DNA from: ZC4RG42 sp036676355
GTDB taxonomy: Bacteria > Pseudomonadota > Gammaproteobacteria > Burkholderiales > SG8-39
Assembly: GCA_036676355.1 (NCBI GenBank)
Contig: JAKFDA010000093.1
Coordinates: forward strand, 16,274-80,273
Direction of reading: 5' to 3'
DNA: 64,000 bases
The notes below the pieces were generated by a model that was not told where the DNA came from, ran no database searches, and was given only the letters and a program-made list of their open reading frames with translations. Of the stretch, positions 25,860 through 34,753 are shown in pieces. The translations under genes and the position numbers were made by a program. Numbering within the stretch: position 1 is the first letter of the stretch; every line of letters starts with the position of its first letter.

Positions 25860-26153
25860 CTAGCGACGCGAGGTCAATTTGGACAGCAGTATGCCGGCCG
25901 CGACCGCGATACCCACCGCGGCGAGCGGATTGGCGCGCACCAGTTCGCGAGTATGTTCTACATAATGCTGACCTTGCTCGGACCATTGTTCACCGGACGC
26001 CATCAACCGCTCTTTCGCAGCCTGTGCCTTGGAGGCAAGACGATCGACCGCCTGATGGGCGGAGGAAGACGCGCGATCCACTGTGGCCGACGCGCGCTCG
26101 CGCATCGCTTCAGTGTCGAAATTGGTGCCAGGGTTCTGTGTGCCGGATGTCAT
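25860..26153 (-). CDS. DUF883 (YqjD/ElaB) family protein 1
   Basis: 97 residues from ATG 26153, good ribosome site (GAGAGGAAG). A long amphipathic N-terminal helix is followed by the C-terminal family pattern YVEHTRELVRANPLAAVGIAVAAGILLSKL, a single membrane anchor ending in basic residues. E. coli YqjD and ElaB bind ribosomes and sit in the inner membrane in stationary phase. First gene of an operon with YqjE- and YqjK-like genes. A sigma-54-like site ends 60 nt upstream. A second DUF883 protein is encoded at 46740. Confidence 0.88.
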   Translation of the reverse strand: MTSGTQNPGTNFDTEAMRERASATVDRASSSAHQAVDRLASKAQAAKERLMASGEQWSEQGQHYVEHTRELVRANPLAAVGIAVAAGILLSKLTSRR

Positions 26154-26211
26154 GATGCTTCCTCTCCTATCCAGGGGACGTGGTAATCAAAAAACGGTTG
26201 CAGTGTCGGGA

Positions 26212-26227
26212 GGCAACGGATATGCCC
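26212..26227 (-). promoter_or_regulatory. Candidate sigma-54 promoter for the DUF883-YqjE-YqjK operon
   Basis: Minus strand GGGCATATCCGTTGCC, strict match in the GGCATA and TTGC blocks. It ends 60 nt before ATG 26153. Confidence 0.65.
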
Positions 26228-26294
26228 GGAAAGCAATCGCGCGTCGAAAGCCGCGCACGCCGTTCGCGGTTCTCTCTCGATTTCCTGTCCGGGG

Positions 26295-26609
26295 TTACTT
26301 TTGTTTATTGTCCTTGCTGCTCGGCACATCCGACGGAATACCGCGTCGTTCGGTGTCAGGCAGGCCGCGTTCGATGTCGCGGTACGCGCGAGGAATGTCG
26401 GTCTGCGGCTGATCCGTCGCACGATCGGTGCCCCGGGCGCCACCGTCCGGCGCCGTGTCGCGTTCGTTCGGCTGGCGCAAGTCGTGGTCGGAGATTTGTC
26501 GGCGCAATCCGCCTTCCTTTTCCACATCCTGCTGATGGCGCGCCAATGCGTCGGGATTGGTGACGCCTGCCGGCGATGGGATACGAGCCGTATCTTTCTT
26601 CCTGACCAT
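26295..26609 (-). CDS. Small hydrophilic, probably disordered protein
   Basis: 104 residues from ATG 26609, with a strong AAGGAG 9 nt upstream. Rich in Arg, Asp, Gln and Pro, no hydrophobic core, no cysteines: likely intrinsically disordered. No family recognised. Support for it being real comes from the ribosome site and from a sigma-54-like promoter ending 30 nt before the start, back to back with the promoter of hemerythrin 2. Confidence 0.6.
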   Translation of the reverse strand: MVRKKDTARIPSPAGVTNPDALARHQQDVEKEGGLRRQISDHDLRQPNERDTAPDGGARGTDRATDQPQTDIPRAYRDIERGLPDTERRGIPSDVPSSKDNKQK

Positions 26610-26637
26610 ATAACACTCCTTGATCGTGCCCTGAAGA

Positions 26638-26653
26638 TGCACCCGGCGTGCCG
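26638..26653 (-). promoter_or_regulatory. Candidate sigma-54 promoter for the disordered protein gene
   Basis: Minus strand CGGCACGCCGGGTGCA: GGCACG intact, GTGC for TTGC. It ends 30 nt before ATG 26609. Confidence 0.5.
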
Positions 26654-26737
26654 GTCCGCAGCCTGCGCGCCGCGGCGGCTTCTGCGAGCCTGGTCCGAAG
26701 CGTCTGCATTCCGCTGCGCCGCTTCAAGCAGCGGATA

Positions 26738-26753
26738 CGGTATGCAGCTTGCA
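26738..26753 (+). promoter_or_regulatory. Candidate sigma-54 promoter for hemerythrin 2
   Basis: CGGTATGCAGCTTGCA, strict match with TTGCA. It ends 93 nt before ATG 26845, so the leader would be about 80 nt. A CCGCTG-N12-CAGCGG inverted repeat lies just upstream (26711-26734). Confidence 0.6.
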
Positions 26754-26844
26754 GCGGTGGCTGCGAAGCGCCGCGTCGGCGATGAGCCGTTTCCGGCATC
26801 CGAGGTGCGCGCGCGCAAGCCCCATTCTCGAAGGAGATCGATTC

Positions 26845-27429
26845 ATGCCTGCCAGCAAGAGCCGTCGGGATTCGTCCGACGCAATCGCCATGCTGATCGC
26901 GGATCACCGCAAAGTGCAGAAGTTGTTCCGGGATTTCGAGAAGCTCGACCGCAGCGATGAAGAAGCCTGCGTCGAACTCGTTGAAACGGCTTGTACCGAG
27001 CTGAAGATTCACAGCATCATCGAAGAGGAAATCTTCTATCCGGCGGTGCGCTCGAAAATAAACGAGGAAGGCGAGAAGCTGCTCAACGAAGCGGCCATCG
27101 AACACGAGGTGGCCGACACGCTGATCGACAAGCTCGGAGAAATCGATCCGTCGGAGCCCGAATACGCCGCGTGTTTCGCCGTGCTGTCCGAGTATGCCCA
27201 GCATCACATCAATGAAGAGGAGAAGGAGCTCTTCCCCAAGGTCAAAAAAATGAAGGAACTCGATCTGGAAGAACTGGGCGGCGAAATGCAGGCGCGCAAG
27301 GACGAGTTGATCGCCGGAATCGAATCGGACGCCGAAATGCTACCGGACGAAGATCAGGACGAAGAAGAAAACGCCAGTCGTTCGGCGGGAAACACGGACG
27401 ATGCGGAATACAAGCGCCCCGGTCGTTAG
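26845..27429 (+). CDS. Hemerythrin HHE domain protein 2
   Basis: 194 residues from ATG 26845 with AAGGAG 9 nt upstream. Di-iron ligand pattern: LIADHRKVQKLF, LKIHSIIEEEIFYPAV, AAIEHEVAD and AQHHINEEEKELFPKV. A C-terminal acidic tail of about 45 residues (DEDQDEEEN) is added to the four-helix core. The role is probably O2/NO or iron sensing or storage under stress. Related to hemerythrin 1 at 14415; both are separate genes with their own sigma-54-like sites. Confidence 0.92.
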   Translation: MPASKSRRDSSDAIAMLIADHRKVQKLFRDFEKLDRSDEEACVELVETACTELKIHSIIEEEIFYPAVRSKINEEGEKLLNEAAIEHEVADTLIDKLGEIDPSEPEYAACFAVLSEYAQHHINEEEKELFPKVKKMKELDLEELGGEMQARKDELIAGIESDAEMLPDEDQDEEENASRSAGNTDDAEYKRPGR

Positions 27430-27462
27430 GTGAAGCGAAGCTGAGCCGCGACTGCGTCATCG

Positions 27463-27500
27463 CTCGAGTTATGCAACGCTCCCTCGCTGGTTATTCGAGC
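27463..27500. other. Hairpin after hemerythrin 2
   Basis: GCTCGA ... TCGAGC arms at about 27463-27500 in the 127-nt space between two convergent genes. There is no T-run, so a rho-independent terminator is only possible. Confidence 0.25.
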
Positions 27501-27556
27501 AGCGCCGCGGCCCGACGCACCGGCGCGCTTCGAGACACGTTATGCGAGATAACCAC

Positions 27557-28069
27557 TTACTCAACGAAGGGCTTATCGTGCCCGGCAATGCGTCCTTTGA
27601 TAATCGCGCGTAGAAACCAGGCGACACTGGCTGCAAACGCTTCGTCATACCACGCATACATGCCGCTCACGCCGACCACGATGCCATCGACGCATACGCC
27701 TCCGCCCAATACCGTGTCGCCCGATTCGAGCAAATGCGGCGCGCTTGTCGCCAAGCCATAAGTGTCGCGACCGGTACGCCAGGCCAGCTTGGCCTTGGCA
27801 CGCGCGTACATGGCGTAATCGGCATCCCACCGCTCGCGGTTGAAACTCTCTTCGTAAAGAATCGCCTGCGTAAAAGCGATCGATCCGGGCCGGGCATACG
27901 GGTCCATCACGACGACATGGGCACAACCGCTGTCGCCGAAATCCTGTGTATTCACGGCGCGCTCGAACAGCGGCCGAACGCTGACCACTGCCTGCAGCGC
28001 AGTCTCGCGTGTAATGAGTGGTTGGAACATCGCGAGAGCGACTCCAGGCCGAATGAGTGACGTTCTCAT
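27557..28069 (-). CDS. GlcG/HbpS-like (DUF336) protein
   Basis: 170 residues from ATG 28069 (ATG 28030 is an alternative). The C-terminal half resembles the HbpS/GlcG fold: KAKLAWRTGRDTYGLA, GDTVLGGGVCVDGIVVGVSGM, YDEAFAASVAWF. Such proteins bind heme or are of unknown function. The N-terminal half holds CAHVVVMDPYARPGSIAF in place of the usual VAVVDAGG strand. No sigma-54-like site was seen upstream; the upstream gap is filled by repeat copy C. Confidence 0.5.
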   Translation of the reverse strand: MRTSLIRPGVALAMFQPLITRETALQAVVSVRPLFERAVNTQDFGDSGCAHVVVMDPYARPGSIAFTQAILYEESFNRERWDADYAMYARAKAKLAWRTGRDTYGLATSAPHLLESGDTVLGGGVCVDGIVVGVSGMYAWYDEAFAASVAWFLRAIIKGRIAGHDKPFVE

Positions 28070-28084
28070 GCAACGCACACGCCG

Positions 28085-28275
28085 GGAAGCTGCAGAACAG
28101 CGGAGAGCGGAGAGCAAACGGCAATTAGAAGTACGACTGGATTCCCGATCGCGCGGCTGCGCCGCTTGTCGGGAATGACGATGGATGCGCCACCCCCGCG
28201 CAGGCGGGGATTCACGTCGTTCCTCTGACCGCTTTTGCTCTCCGCTCTCCGCTGTTTTGCCGGCTCTCCGCACTC
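28085..28275. repeat. Composite intergenic repeat (copy C)
   Basis: Left arm AGCGGAGAGCGGAGAGC at ~28092, inner palindrome ATTCCCGAtcgcg ... cttgTCGGGAAT at 28140-28175, a short CCCCGCGCAGGCGGGG hairpin at ~28194, and the inverse right arm GCTCTCCGCTCTCCGC at ~28238. Same order of parts as copy B. Confidence 0.65.
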
Positions 28276-28284
28276 GGGCTATCG

Positions 28285-29676
28285 CTAGCCCTTCTCGTAC
28301 TCTTCCTCTTCCTCGCTGAGCGGCGCGATCTTGCCGCCGTCCCGCTCGGCGTTGTATTGCGCCAGACGGTTGTACAGCGTCTTGAGACTGATGCCGAGCG
28401 TTTCCGCGGCTTTGCGTCGCACATTGCCACACTCGGCCATGGTCGCTTCGATCAACCGGCGATTGACCTCTTCCAACGTACTACCGACACGCACGGTAAG
28501 AATGGGCTTGGGATCGGGCTCGGCGAACATGCGCGGTGCGAATTCCACATCGATAACGCGATCGGCGAGGATGTAGACGCGTTGCACGTAATTCTTCAAC
28601 TCGCGCACATTGCCCGGCCAGTTATGCGCATATAGCGCGGCAATGGCCTGCGGCGAGAAGGCCTTATCCGTACCCTCCTCCTCGTTGAGAATATCGAGAA
28701 AATGCTCGGCGAGAAATTCGATGTCGGTGCCGCGCTCGCGCAAGGGCGGAAGTGTGATCGGGAAGACGTTGAGCCGGTGATACAGATCTTCGCGCAACTT
28801 GCCGTCCTGCACGGCCTTGGCCGGATTGCGGTTGGTCGCGGCAATGACCCGCACGTCGACCGGAACCGCCGTATTCATGCCCACGCGCATCAAGCTGCCT
28901 GTCTCCAGCACGCGCAGCAATTTCACCTGCAACTCGATCGGCATTTCGGTGATTTCGTCGAGAAACAGTGTGCCGCCGTCGGCGCGTTCGAAGAAACCTT
29001 TGTGCTGACGGTCCGCGCCGGTGAAGCTGCCCTTCTCATGGCCGAACAGTTCGCTTTCGATCAGGTTGGGCGACACTGCGCCGCAGTTGAGCGGCAGAAA
29101 CGGCCGCTTCTTGCGACGACTGAGTTCGTGCACGGTTTGCGCGGCCAGTTCCTTGCCGGTACCGCTTTCGCCGATCAGCAAGACCGTCGCCGACGTCGGC
29201 GCGACACGACCGATCTGATCGTAGAACTTCTGCATCACCGGTGAATTGCCGAGGATGTGACCGAAGCGGCCCAATCCGCGCAATTCCTGGCGCAACTCGC
29301 CGATCTCCTCGCGCAATTCGGCAGTGCCCGGAACGCGCTTGAGAATGGCGCGCAGCCGGTCGATATCGACCGGCTTGGTGAGGTAATCGCTCGCGCCCTG
29401 TCGCAATGCGCTGACCGCGCTCTCGACCGTGGCATGACCGGTGATGAGCACGAATTCCGTACCCTCGAGCGTGTCGAGGTCCTTGATCAACTCAATGCCC
29501 TCGCCATCGGGCAACTGCAGATCCGCAAAGATCACATCGGGCCGCATCTGCGCGAGGTTGATGCGGGCACCGCGCAGGGAAGACGCCTTGCCTACGGTGA
29601 AGCCTTCCGATTTGACGAACTCGGACAGCCACTCCAACGCCTCCGGGTCGTCGTCGACCATCAATATATGAGGCAT
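28285..29676 (-). CDS. NtrC-type sigma-54-dependent response regulator
   Basis: 463 residues from ATG 29676, strong AAAGGAGAT upstream. Receiver domain (1-115) with phospho-Asp52 in FADLQLPDG and Lys101. AAA+ domain (~140-375) with GESGTGKE (Walker A, 169-176), GSFTGA (216-221, the sigma-54-contacting loop, Ser in place of the common Ala) and GGTLFLDEI (Walker B). A Fis-type helix-turn-helix lies at ~410-445 (NVRRKAAETLGISLKTLYNRL), and the tail is acidic. It activates transcription by sigma-54 RNA polymerase. No kinase gene is adjacent, so its partner is unknown. Good candidate activator of the sigma-54-like promoters of this window. Confidence 0.93.
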   Translation of the reverse strand: MPHILMVDDDPEALEWLSEFVKSEGFTVGKASSLRGARINLAQMRPDVIFADLQLPDGEGIELIKDLDTLEGTEFVLITGHATVESAVSALRQGASDYLTKPVDIDRLRAILKRVPGTAELREEIGELRQELRGLGRFGHILGNSPVMQKFYDQIGRVAPTSATVLLIGESGTGKELAAQTVHELSRRKKRPFLPLNCGAVSPNLIESELFGHEKGSFTGADRQHKGFFERADGGTLFLDEITEMPIELQVKLLRVLETGSLMRVGMNTAVPVDVRVIAATNRNPAKAVQDGKLREDLYHRLNVFPITLPPLRERGTDIEFLAEHFLDILNEEEGTDKAFSPQAIAALYAHNWPGNVRELKNYVQRVYILADRVIDVEFAPRMFAEPDPKPILTVRVGSTLEEVNRRLIEATMAECGNVRRKAAETLGISLKTLYNRLAQYNAERDGGKIAPLSEEEEEYEKG

Positions 29677-29903
29677 CGCTATCTCCTTTAGAACAACCGC
29701 TCCGGCGTGCGCAGCCCATGCGGATGGCATCAGGGCGCGTAAGAGCCGCCCGAGCCAGGTAATTGTTACTGAATTTTCAGCCGAAATGCACCCGAAAATC
29801 CTCTCGAGCCCTGCTTAAGCAGCTTGTGGGCCAGTTTTACGCGCTCCAAGCGCGCGACAGAGGAAAAAAATGCAAGGCCCGGGTCCCGGCGCGGTGCGTT
29901 GAA

Positions 29904-30761
29904 TCAGCCGTTCACGATCGTGCCGCCATTGGGATGCAACACCTGGCCGGTCATATAAGCCGAGTCGCCGGAGGCGAGAAAGATGAAGCTCGGGGCGACC
30001 TCGTCGGGTTGGCCCGCATGGCCGAGCGGGACGTCGGCGCCGAATTCGGCAACCTTGTCCGGCGGAAACGTTGAAGGAATGAGTGGCGTCCAGATCGGTC
30101 CGGGCGCGACCGCGTTGACGCGAATACCGCGCTCGGCGACGGCCAGGGCAAGTGAACGCGTGTACGCCACGATCGCACCTTTGGTGGCGGAGTAGTCAAG
30201 CAGCTTGGGATTGCCCTTGTACGCGGTGACCGACGCGGTGTTGATAATGCGCGCGCCGGGGCGCAGATACGGCAGCGCCGCGTTCACCAGATAGAACATG
30301 GCGAAGATGTTGGTCGCGAAGGTGCGCTGCAACTGAATGGCGGCGATATCTTCGGGTCGCTCTTGCGGATGCTGTTCGGCCGCGTTGTTCACCAGCACGT
30401 CAAGTCGGCCAAGCTCACTCACTGCCTTTCCCACCGCAAATCGGCAGTGTTCCTCGTCCGCGATATCGCAAGGGATGAGCAGACAACGCCGCCCTTCGCT
30501 TTCGATGGCCGCTCGCGTCGCATCGGCATCTTCATGCTCTTCCAGATAGACGATCGCGATATCTGCGCCTTCCTTGGCAAAACCGACCGCCACGGCGCGG
30601 CCGATCCCGCTGTCCGCGCCGGTGATCAGCGCGACCTGCCCATCGAGTTTGCCGCTGCCGATGTAGCCCTTCATAAAGGACTCCGTCCGCGGCTGCATCG
30701 GCGCTTCGCGTCCGGGCTGTCGATCCTGCTGCTGTGGCGGACGCTGTTGAGTCGGGCTCAT
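29904..30761 (-). CDS. Short-chain dehydrogenase/reductase, YghA-like
   Basis: 285 residues from ATG 30761. A proline/glutamine-rich N-terminal extension (~45 residues) is typical of the YghA/YhdF group of SDRs. TGADSGIG binds the nucleotide, NNAAEQHP follows, and YSATKGA carries the Tyr-x3-Lys catalytic pair. The substrate is unknown; homologues are often stress-induced. The preceding 221-nt region holds divergent sigma-54-like sites for this gene and the polysaccharide cluster. Confidence 0.9.
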   Translation of the reverse strand: MSPTQQRPPQQQDRQPGREAPMQPRTESFMKGYIGSGKLDGQVALITGADSGIGRAVAVGFAKEGADIAIVYLEEHEDADATRAAIESEGRRCLLIPCDIADEEHCRFAVGKAVSELGRLDVLVNNAAEQHPQERPEDIAAIQLQRTFATNIFAMFYLVNAALPYLRPGARIINTASVTAYKGNPKLLDYSATKGAIVAYTRSLALAVAERGIRVNAVAPGPIWTPLIPSTFPPDKVAEFGADVPLGHAGQPDEVAPSFIFLASGDSAYMTGQVLHPNGGTIVNG

Positions 30762-30793
30762 ACGATACCTTTCATTGAACGCATCGAAGTGTG

Positions 30794-30809
30794 AGCAATG
30801 CCTATGCCG
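30794..30809 (-). promoter_or_regulatory. Candidate sigma-54 promoter for the YghA-like SDR
   Basis: Minus strand CGGCATAGGCATTGCT, strict match. It ends 34 nt before ATG 30761. Confidence 0.7.
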
Positions 30810-30841
30810 CGAGCCATCTTTTGAATGTGAATTCGCCACAT

Positions 30842-30883
30842 CACTGTCGTTGTCTTTGAGCGCGTCAGCGTTCGACGACAGTG
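30842..30883. repeat. 9-bp inverted repeat between divergent sigma-54-like promoters
   Basis: CACTGTCGT at 30842-30850 and ACGACAGTG at 30875-30883, perfect arms 24 nt apart. It lies between the -24 elements of the promoters at 30794 and 30927, where an enhancer-binding protein could act on both. Confidence 0.4.
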
Positions 30884-30926
30884 CGTAAACACTGCTTCCA
30901 TGTCGAATCGTTGAAGCGATATACCG

Positions 30927-30942
30927 CGGCATGCGGCTTGCT
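30927..30942 (+). promoter_or_regulatory. Candidate sigma-54 promoter for the polysaccharide cluster
   Basis: CGGCATGCGGCTTGCT, strict match. It ends 42 nt before ATG 30983 and would drive the chain of overlapping or abutting genes that follows. Confidence 0.7.
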
Positions 30943-30982
30943 GCCTTTCCGGCAGAACAACCTCATCCCGTTTCGATTCCAA

Positions 30983-32260
30983 ATGAAAATCGCGCTCATC
31001 AGCGAGCACGCTTCACCCCTCGCGACGCTAGGCGGTGTCGATAGCGGCGGCCAGAATGTCTACGTCGCACATCTCTCCCGGCAACTCGCGCGCAGAGGAC
31101 ACAAGGTCGACGTATTTACCCGATGCGACGATGAGGCGTTGCCCGGCATCGTGCCCTTCGATCGCAGCGTGCGCGTGATACACATTCCCGCAGGACCGCG
31201 CCGACACATCGCCAAAGAGCAGCTGCTGCCATACATGCAGGAGTTTTCTCTGCGCATGGCGAATTACTGTTCGGTGCCGACACGCCGCTATGACATCGTG
31301 CACGCCAATTTCTTCATGTCCGGACTGGTCGGCGCGCGTCTGCAGGAAGAACTCGGCATTCCGCTCGTCATCACTTTTCATGCGCTCGGCAAGGTGCGCA
31401 GGCTGCATCAGCGAGAAGCCGATCGTTTTCCCGCCGCACGCATGGCGATCGAGGAACAGCTCGTACGCCGCGCCGATCGCATCGTCGCGGAGTGTCCGCA
31501 GGATCGCGATGATCTGATCCATCTTTACGACGCCGCGCCCGATAAGATCGATGTGGTCGGCTGCGGCGTGGATATCGACGAGTTAAGCTCGGTGAGCCGT
31601 AGCGCGGCACGTTCGACGCTCGGTCTCGACGACGACGATTTCGTGGTTCTGCAATTGGGGCGGCTCGTTCCGCGCAAGGGCATCGACAACGTGATTCGCG
31701 CGATCGGCTGTCTTCAGCGCGATCACGGCATTCGCGCGCGACTGCTCGTCGTCGGCGGCGAATCGATCGAACCCGACCCGATAATCACGCCCGAGATCGG
31801 CCGATTGGCCGCAGTCGCCGACGCCGAAAATGTGCGCGAGCTCGTGACCTTCGTCGGCCAGCGCGCACGGCCCGAACTGCGCAACTACTACTCGGCGTCG
31901 GACGTATTCATCACGACGCCATGGTACGAACCCTTCGGCATTACGCCGCTTGAATCCATGGCGTGCGGCACACCGGTGATCGGCGCCGCGGTCGGCGGCA
32001 TCAAGCACACGGTGATCGACGAGGTCACCGGCTATCTGGTTCCGCCTAAAGACCCCGCCGCAGTGGCGGAACGCCTCGCGCGCTTCCACCGCAATGCGGA
32101 ACTCGCGCGCGCATTCGGGCGTGCGGGCATCCGGCATGTGCGCGCCAATTACACATGGGAGCAGATCGCCCGGCAGATGACGGAAGTCTATGCCTCGACG
32201 CTGCGACCGCCGCGCGCCCTCATACATTCTTCTTCCGACGAAAGCGCCGCGACTGTATGA
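30983..32260 (+). CDS. Glycosyltransferase family 4, sucrose-phosphate-synthase-like
   Basis: 425 residues from ATG 30983. GT-B fold: N-terminal SEHASPLATLGGVDSGGQNVYV, a signature of MshA/sucrose-phosphate-synthase-like GT4 enzymes; C-terminal nucleotide-sugar site TPWYEPFGITPLESMACGTPVIG. Retaining transferase, donor and acceptor unknown, cytoplasmic. First gene of the cluster; its stop overlaps the next start (ATGA). Confidence 0.9.
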   Translation: MKIALISEHASPLATLGGVDSGGQNVYVAHLSRQLARRGHKVDVFTRCDDEALPGIVPFDRSVRVIHIPAGPRRHIAKEQLLPYMQEFSLRMANYCSVPTRRYDIVHANFFMSGLVGARLQEELGIPLVITFHALGKVRRLHQREADRFPAARMAIEEQLVRRADRIVAECPQDRDDLIHLYDAAPDKIDVVGCGVDIDELSSVSRSAARSTLGLDDDDFVVLQLGRLVPRKGIDNVIRAIGCLQRDHGIRARLLVVGGESIEPDPIITPEIGRLAAVADAENVRELVTFVGQRARPELRNYYSASDVFITTPWYEPFGITPLESMACGTPVIGAAVGGIKHTVIDEVTGYLVPPKDPAAVAERLARFHRNAELARAFGRAGIRHVRANYTWEQIARQMTEVYASTLRPPRALIHSSSDESAATV

Positions 32261-32997
32261 AACACTCACTCAAGGAAAAACTTGCCGTCGTTACCGGCGG
32301 CGCACGCGGTCTCGGTGCGGCGTTATGCGAACGACTTGCCGCGGAAGGTTGCAAAGTCGTGGTCGTCGACATGAAGCTCGAACTGGCGCAGGCGACCTGT
32401 GCCCGTATTCACGACAATGCGCGCGACGACTCCGTCATGGCGTGGGCATATTCGACCGACATCGGCGACGCTGCCCAGGTCGAAGCAATGGTGCGCGACA
32501 TCGGCGAACGATACGGTCCCATCGATATCGTGATCAACAACGCCGGCATCGATATCACGTTGCCGATCGATGAATTGACGGTCGACGAATTCGATCGCGT
32601 CGTGCAGACCAATCTGCGCGGACCTTTCCTGCTCTCCAAATACGCGGCGGTGCAAATGCGCGAACGCGGCCGCGGCCACATCGTCAACATCGCGTCGACC
32701 GCATCGAAGCGCGCATGGGCCAACGCTTCCGCGTATCACGCCAGCAAATGGGGCGTGCTCGGCCTGTCACATGCGCTGCATGCGGAACTGCGCCCGCACG
32801 GCATCAAGGTAACCGCTGTCGTGGCTGGCGGCATGCGCACACCTTTCCTGCTCGACCGCTTTCCCGACATCGACCGCAACACATTGCAGGAGCCGGCGGA
32901 TGTTGCCGAAGCGATCGTCGGCATCCTCGGCATCGGCGGATCGACCGTCATCCCGGAACTGATGATCCTGCCGATGCGTGAAACCTCCTGGCCATGA
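32257..32997 (+). CDS. Short-chain dehydrogenase/reductase of the polysaccharide cluster
   Basis: 246 residues; start set by the ATGA overlap with the GT4 gene. TGGARGLG (NAD(P) site), NNAGIDI, catalytic YHASKWG. Probably oxidises or reduces a sugar intermediate or a polyol in this pathway; the exact substrate is unknown. Ends overlapping the HAD gene by ATGA. Confidence 0.88.
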   Translation: MKHSLKEKLAVVTGGARGLGAALCERLAAEGCKVVVVDMKLELAQATCARIHDNARDDSVMAWAYSTDIGDAAQVEAMVRDIGERYGPIDIVINNAGIDITLPIDELTVDEFDRVVQTNLRGPFLLSKYAAVQMRERGRGHIVNIASTASKRAWANASAYHASKWGVLGLSHALHAELRPHGIKVTAVVAGGMRTPFLLDRFPDIDRNTLQEPADVAEAIVGILGIGGSTVIPELMILPMRETSWP

Positions 32998-33587
32998 GTA
33001 CGCAACCGAAGAAGCGACACGCAGTGACTAAAGCGGCCGTATTCATCGACAAGGACGGTACGTTGATACCGGACGTACCGTATAACGTCGATCCGGCGAA
33101 AATTCGTCTGCGCCCCAAGGCCGGTATGGCGCTGCGGCGCCTGCAGAATGCCGGCTACGAACTGGTGCTGATTAGCAACCAGGCCGGCGTCGCGCTCGGC
33201 CGCTTCGACGAAAGCGCGCTGGACCCGGTCTGGTCGAAATTGCGTGCGCAACTTGCGGGCGAGCGCGTCGACCTGTCGGCGATCTATTACTGCCCGCATC
33301 ATCCCGCCGGCGAAGTACCGCAATACGCCGCCGAGTGCGAATGCCGCAAACCGCGGCCTGGCCTGCTGCAGCGCGCCGCGCACGAACGCCATATCGACCT
33401 TCAGCGCTCCTGGATGCTGGGCGACATTCTCGATGATGTGGAAGCGGGACGGCGTGCAGGTTGTCGCACCGTGCTGCTCGATGTCGGCTCCGAGACCGAG
33501 TGGCGCGAATCCGCGTTGCGCACGCCCGATTTCATGGCGCGCGATCTCGATGCCGCGTCGCATTACATCCTCGCGAGCACGCCATGA
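32994..33587 (+). CDS. HAD phosphatase, GmhB/histidinol-phosphatase-like
   Basis: 197 residues. HAD motif I FIDKDGTL, followed by the GmhB-type PYN; motif II LISNQAG; CPHHP...CECRKPRPG, a zinc-binding loop of heptose-bisphosphate phosphatases with the conserved Lys; motif IV LGDILDDVEAG. It most resembles D-glycero-D-manno-heptose-1,7-bisphosphate phosphatase, which would fit the two heptosyltransferase-like genes. Other GmhB partners (GmhA, HldE) are not in the window. ATGA overlaps on both sides. Confidence 0.88.
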   Translation: MSTQPKKRHAVTKAAVFIDKDGTLIPDVPYNVDPAKIRLRPKAGMALRRLQNAGYELVLISNQAGVALGRFDESALDPVWSKLRAQLAGERVDLSAIYYCPHHPAGEVPQYAAECECRKPRPGLLQRAAHERHIDLQRSWMLGDILDDVEAGRRAGCRTVLLDVGSETEWRESALRTPDFMARDLDAASHYILASTP

Positions 33588-34753
33588 TGCGGAGCCACTC
33601 GCTGCCGAGCGCGGTTCACGCCGATACCGCATTGTGGGCGCGCGCAAAGCGGGTGCTGTGCGTGCGACTCGATGCGCTCGGCGATGTGCTGATGACCACG
33701 CCGGCGATGCACGCCCTCAAGCACGCCAAGCCCGAACGCGAAATCACGCTGCTGACCTCGCCGAGCGGTGCGGCTGCCGCAAATCATCTGGCCGATGTTG
33801 ATCATGTGCTGATCCACGATGCGCCGTGGATGAAACACGAGCGCGCACCGGCCGTCGCGGCGATGCAGGTTCTCATCGAAACCCTGCGCGCCGCGCATTT
33901 CGACGCGGCAGTCATCTTTACCGTCTACAGTCAGAGTGCACTGCCCGCCGCCATGCTGTGCTGGATGGCCGGCATCCCGCTTCGGCTTGCACATGCGCGC
34001 GAGAATCCCTATCACCTTTTGACCGATTGGGAACCGGAGCGCGAGCCGACGGTTCCGGTGCGCCATGAAGTGCAGCGCCAGCTCGACCTGGTGGCCAGCA
34101 TCGGCGCACATACGATCGATACGCGCATGCGGTTCTCGCTTTCGGCGCACGACCAGCAGAGCGCGATGCGAACGCTCGCCGCGGCGGGGGTGCGCATCGA
34201 TCGTGAATGGATCGTCGTACACCCGGGCGCCAGTGCCTCATCGCGCCGCTATCCAACCGAACATTACGCCCTGGCCCTGCAACGCCTCGCATTGCACGAC
34301 AACCTTCAGATGCTGATCACCGGCGCCGCCGGGGAAGGCGCGCTCGTGCAGGCGTTGGCTTCGCGCGTGCCCGGCGCGGCGTCACTGGCCGGCGCATTGA
34401 GTTTGGGCGAGTTGGCGTGGGTGATTTCGCGCGCCACGCTACTCATCTCGAACAATACCGCGCCGGTACATCTTGCCGCGGCGCTCGGCACGCCCGTGGT
34501 CGATCTGTATGCGCTGACCAATCCGCAGCATACGCCGTGGCAGATAACCAGCCGCGTGCTCTCGCACGATGTGCCGTGCCGCTACTGCTATCGCAGCGTG
34601 TGTGTCGAGGGTCATCACGCGTGTTTGCGCGGCGTACCGCCCGACGCGGTTGCGCAGGCGGCGATCGAATTGCTGCGGGAGACGCGCCAACCGTCAACCC
34701 GTGAAGCGCATTCCTTCGCACAAGCAACGGAGTCATCTTTGTGTACACGCTAG
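33584..34753 (+). CDS. Glycosyltransferase family 9 (heptosyltransferase-like) 1
   Basis: 389 residues; ATG 33584 overlaps the previous stop. GT9 features: VLCVRLDALGDVLMTTPA at the start, HPGASASSRRYP and LLISNNTAPVHLAAALGTPVVDLY in the C-terminal half. Transfers a heptose-like residue from an ADP-sugar in LPS-type synthesis. Cysteines in CRYCYRSVC near the C-terminus are unusual. Overlaps the next gene by 13 nt. Confidence 0.9.
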   Translation: MMRSHSLPSAVHADTALWARAKRVLCVRLDALGDVLMTTPAMHALKHAKPEREITLLTSPSGAAAANHLADVDHVLIHDAPWMKHERAPAVAAMQVLIETLRAAHFDAAVIFTVYSQSALPAAMLCWMAGIPLRLAHARENPYHLLTDWEPEREPTVPVRHEVQRQLDLVASIGAHTIDTRMRFSLSAHDQQSAMRTLAAAGVRIDREWIVVHPGASASSRRYPTEHYALALQRLALHDNLQMLITGAAGEGALVQALASRVPGAASLAGALSLGELAWVISRATLLISNNTAPVHLAAALGTPVVDLYALTNPQHTPWQITSRVLSHDVPCRYCYRSVCVEGHHACLRGVPPDAVAQAAIELLRETRQPSTREAHSFAQATESSLCTR

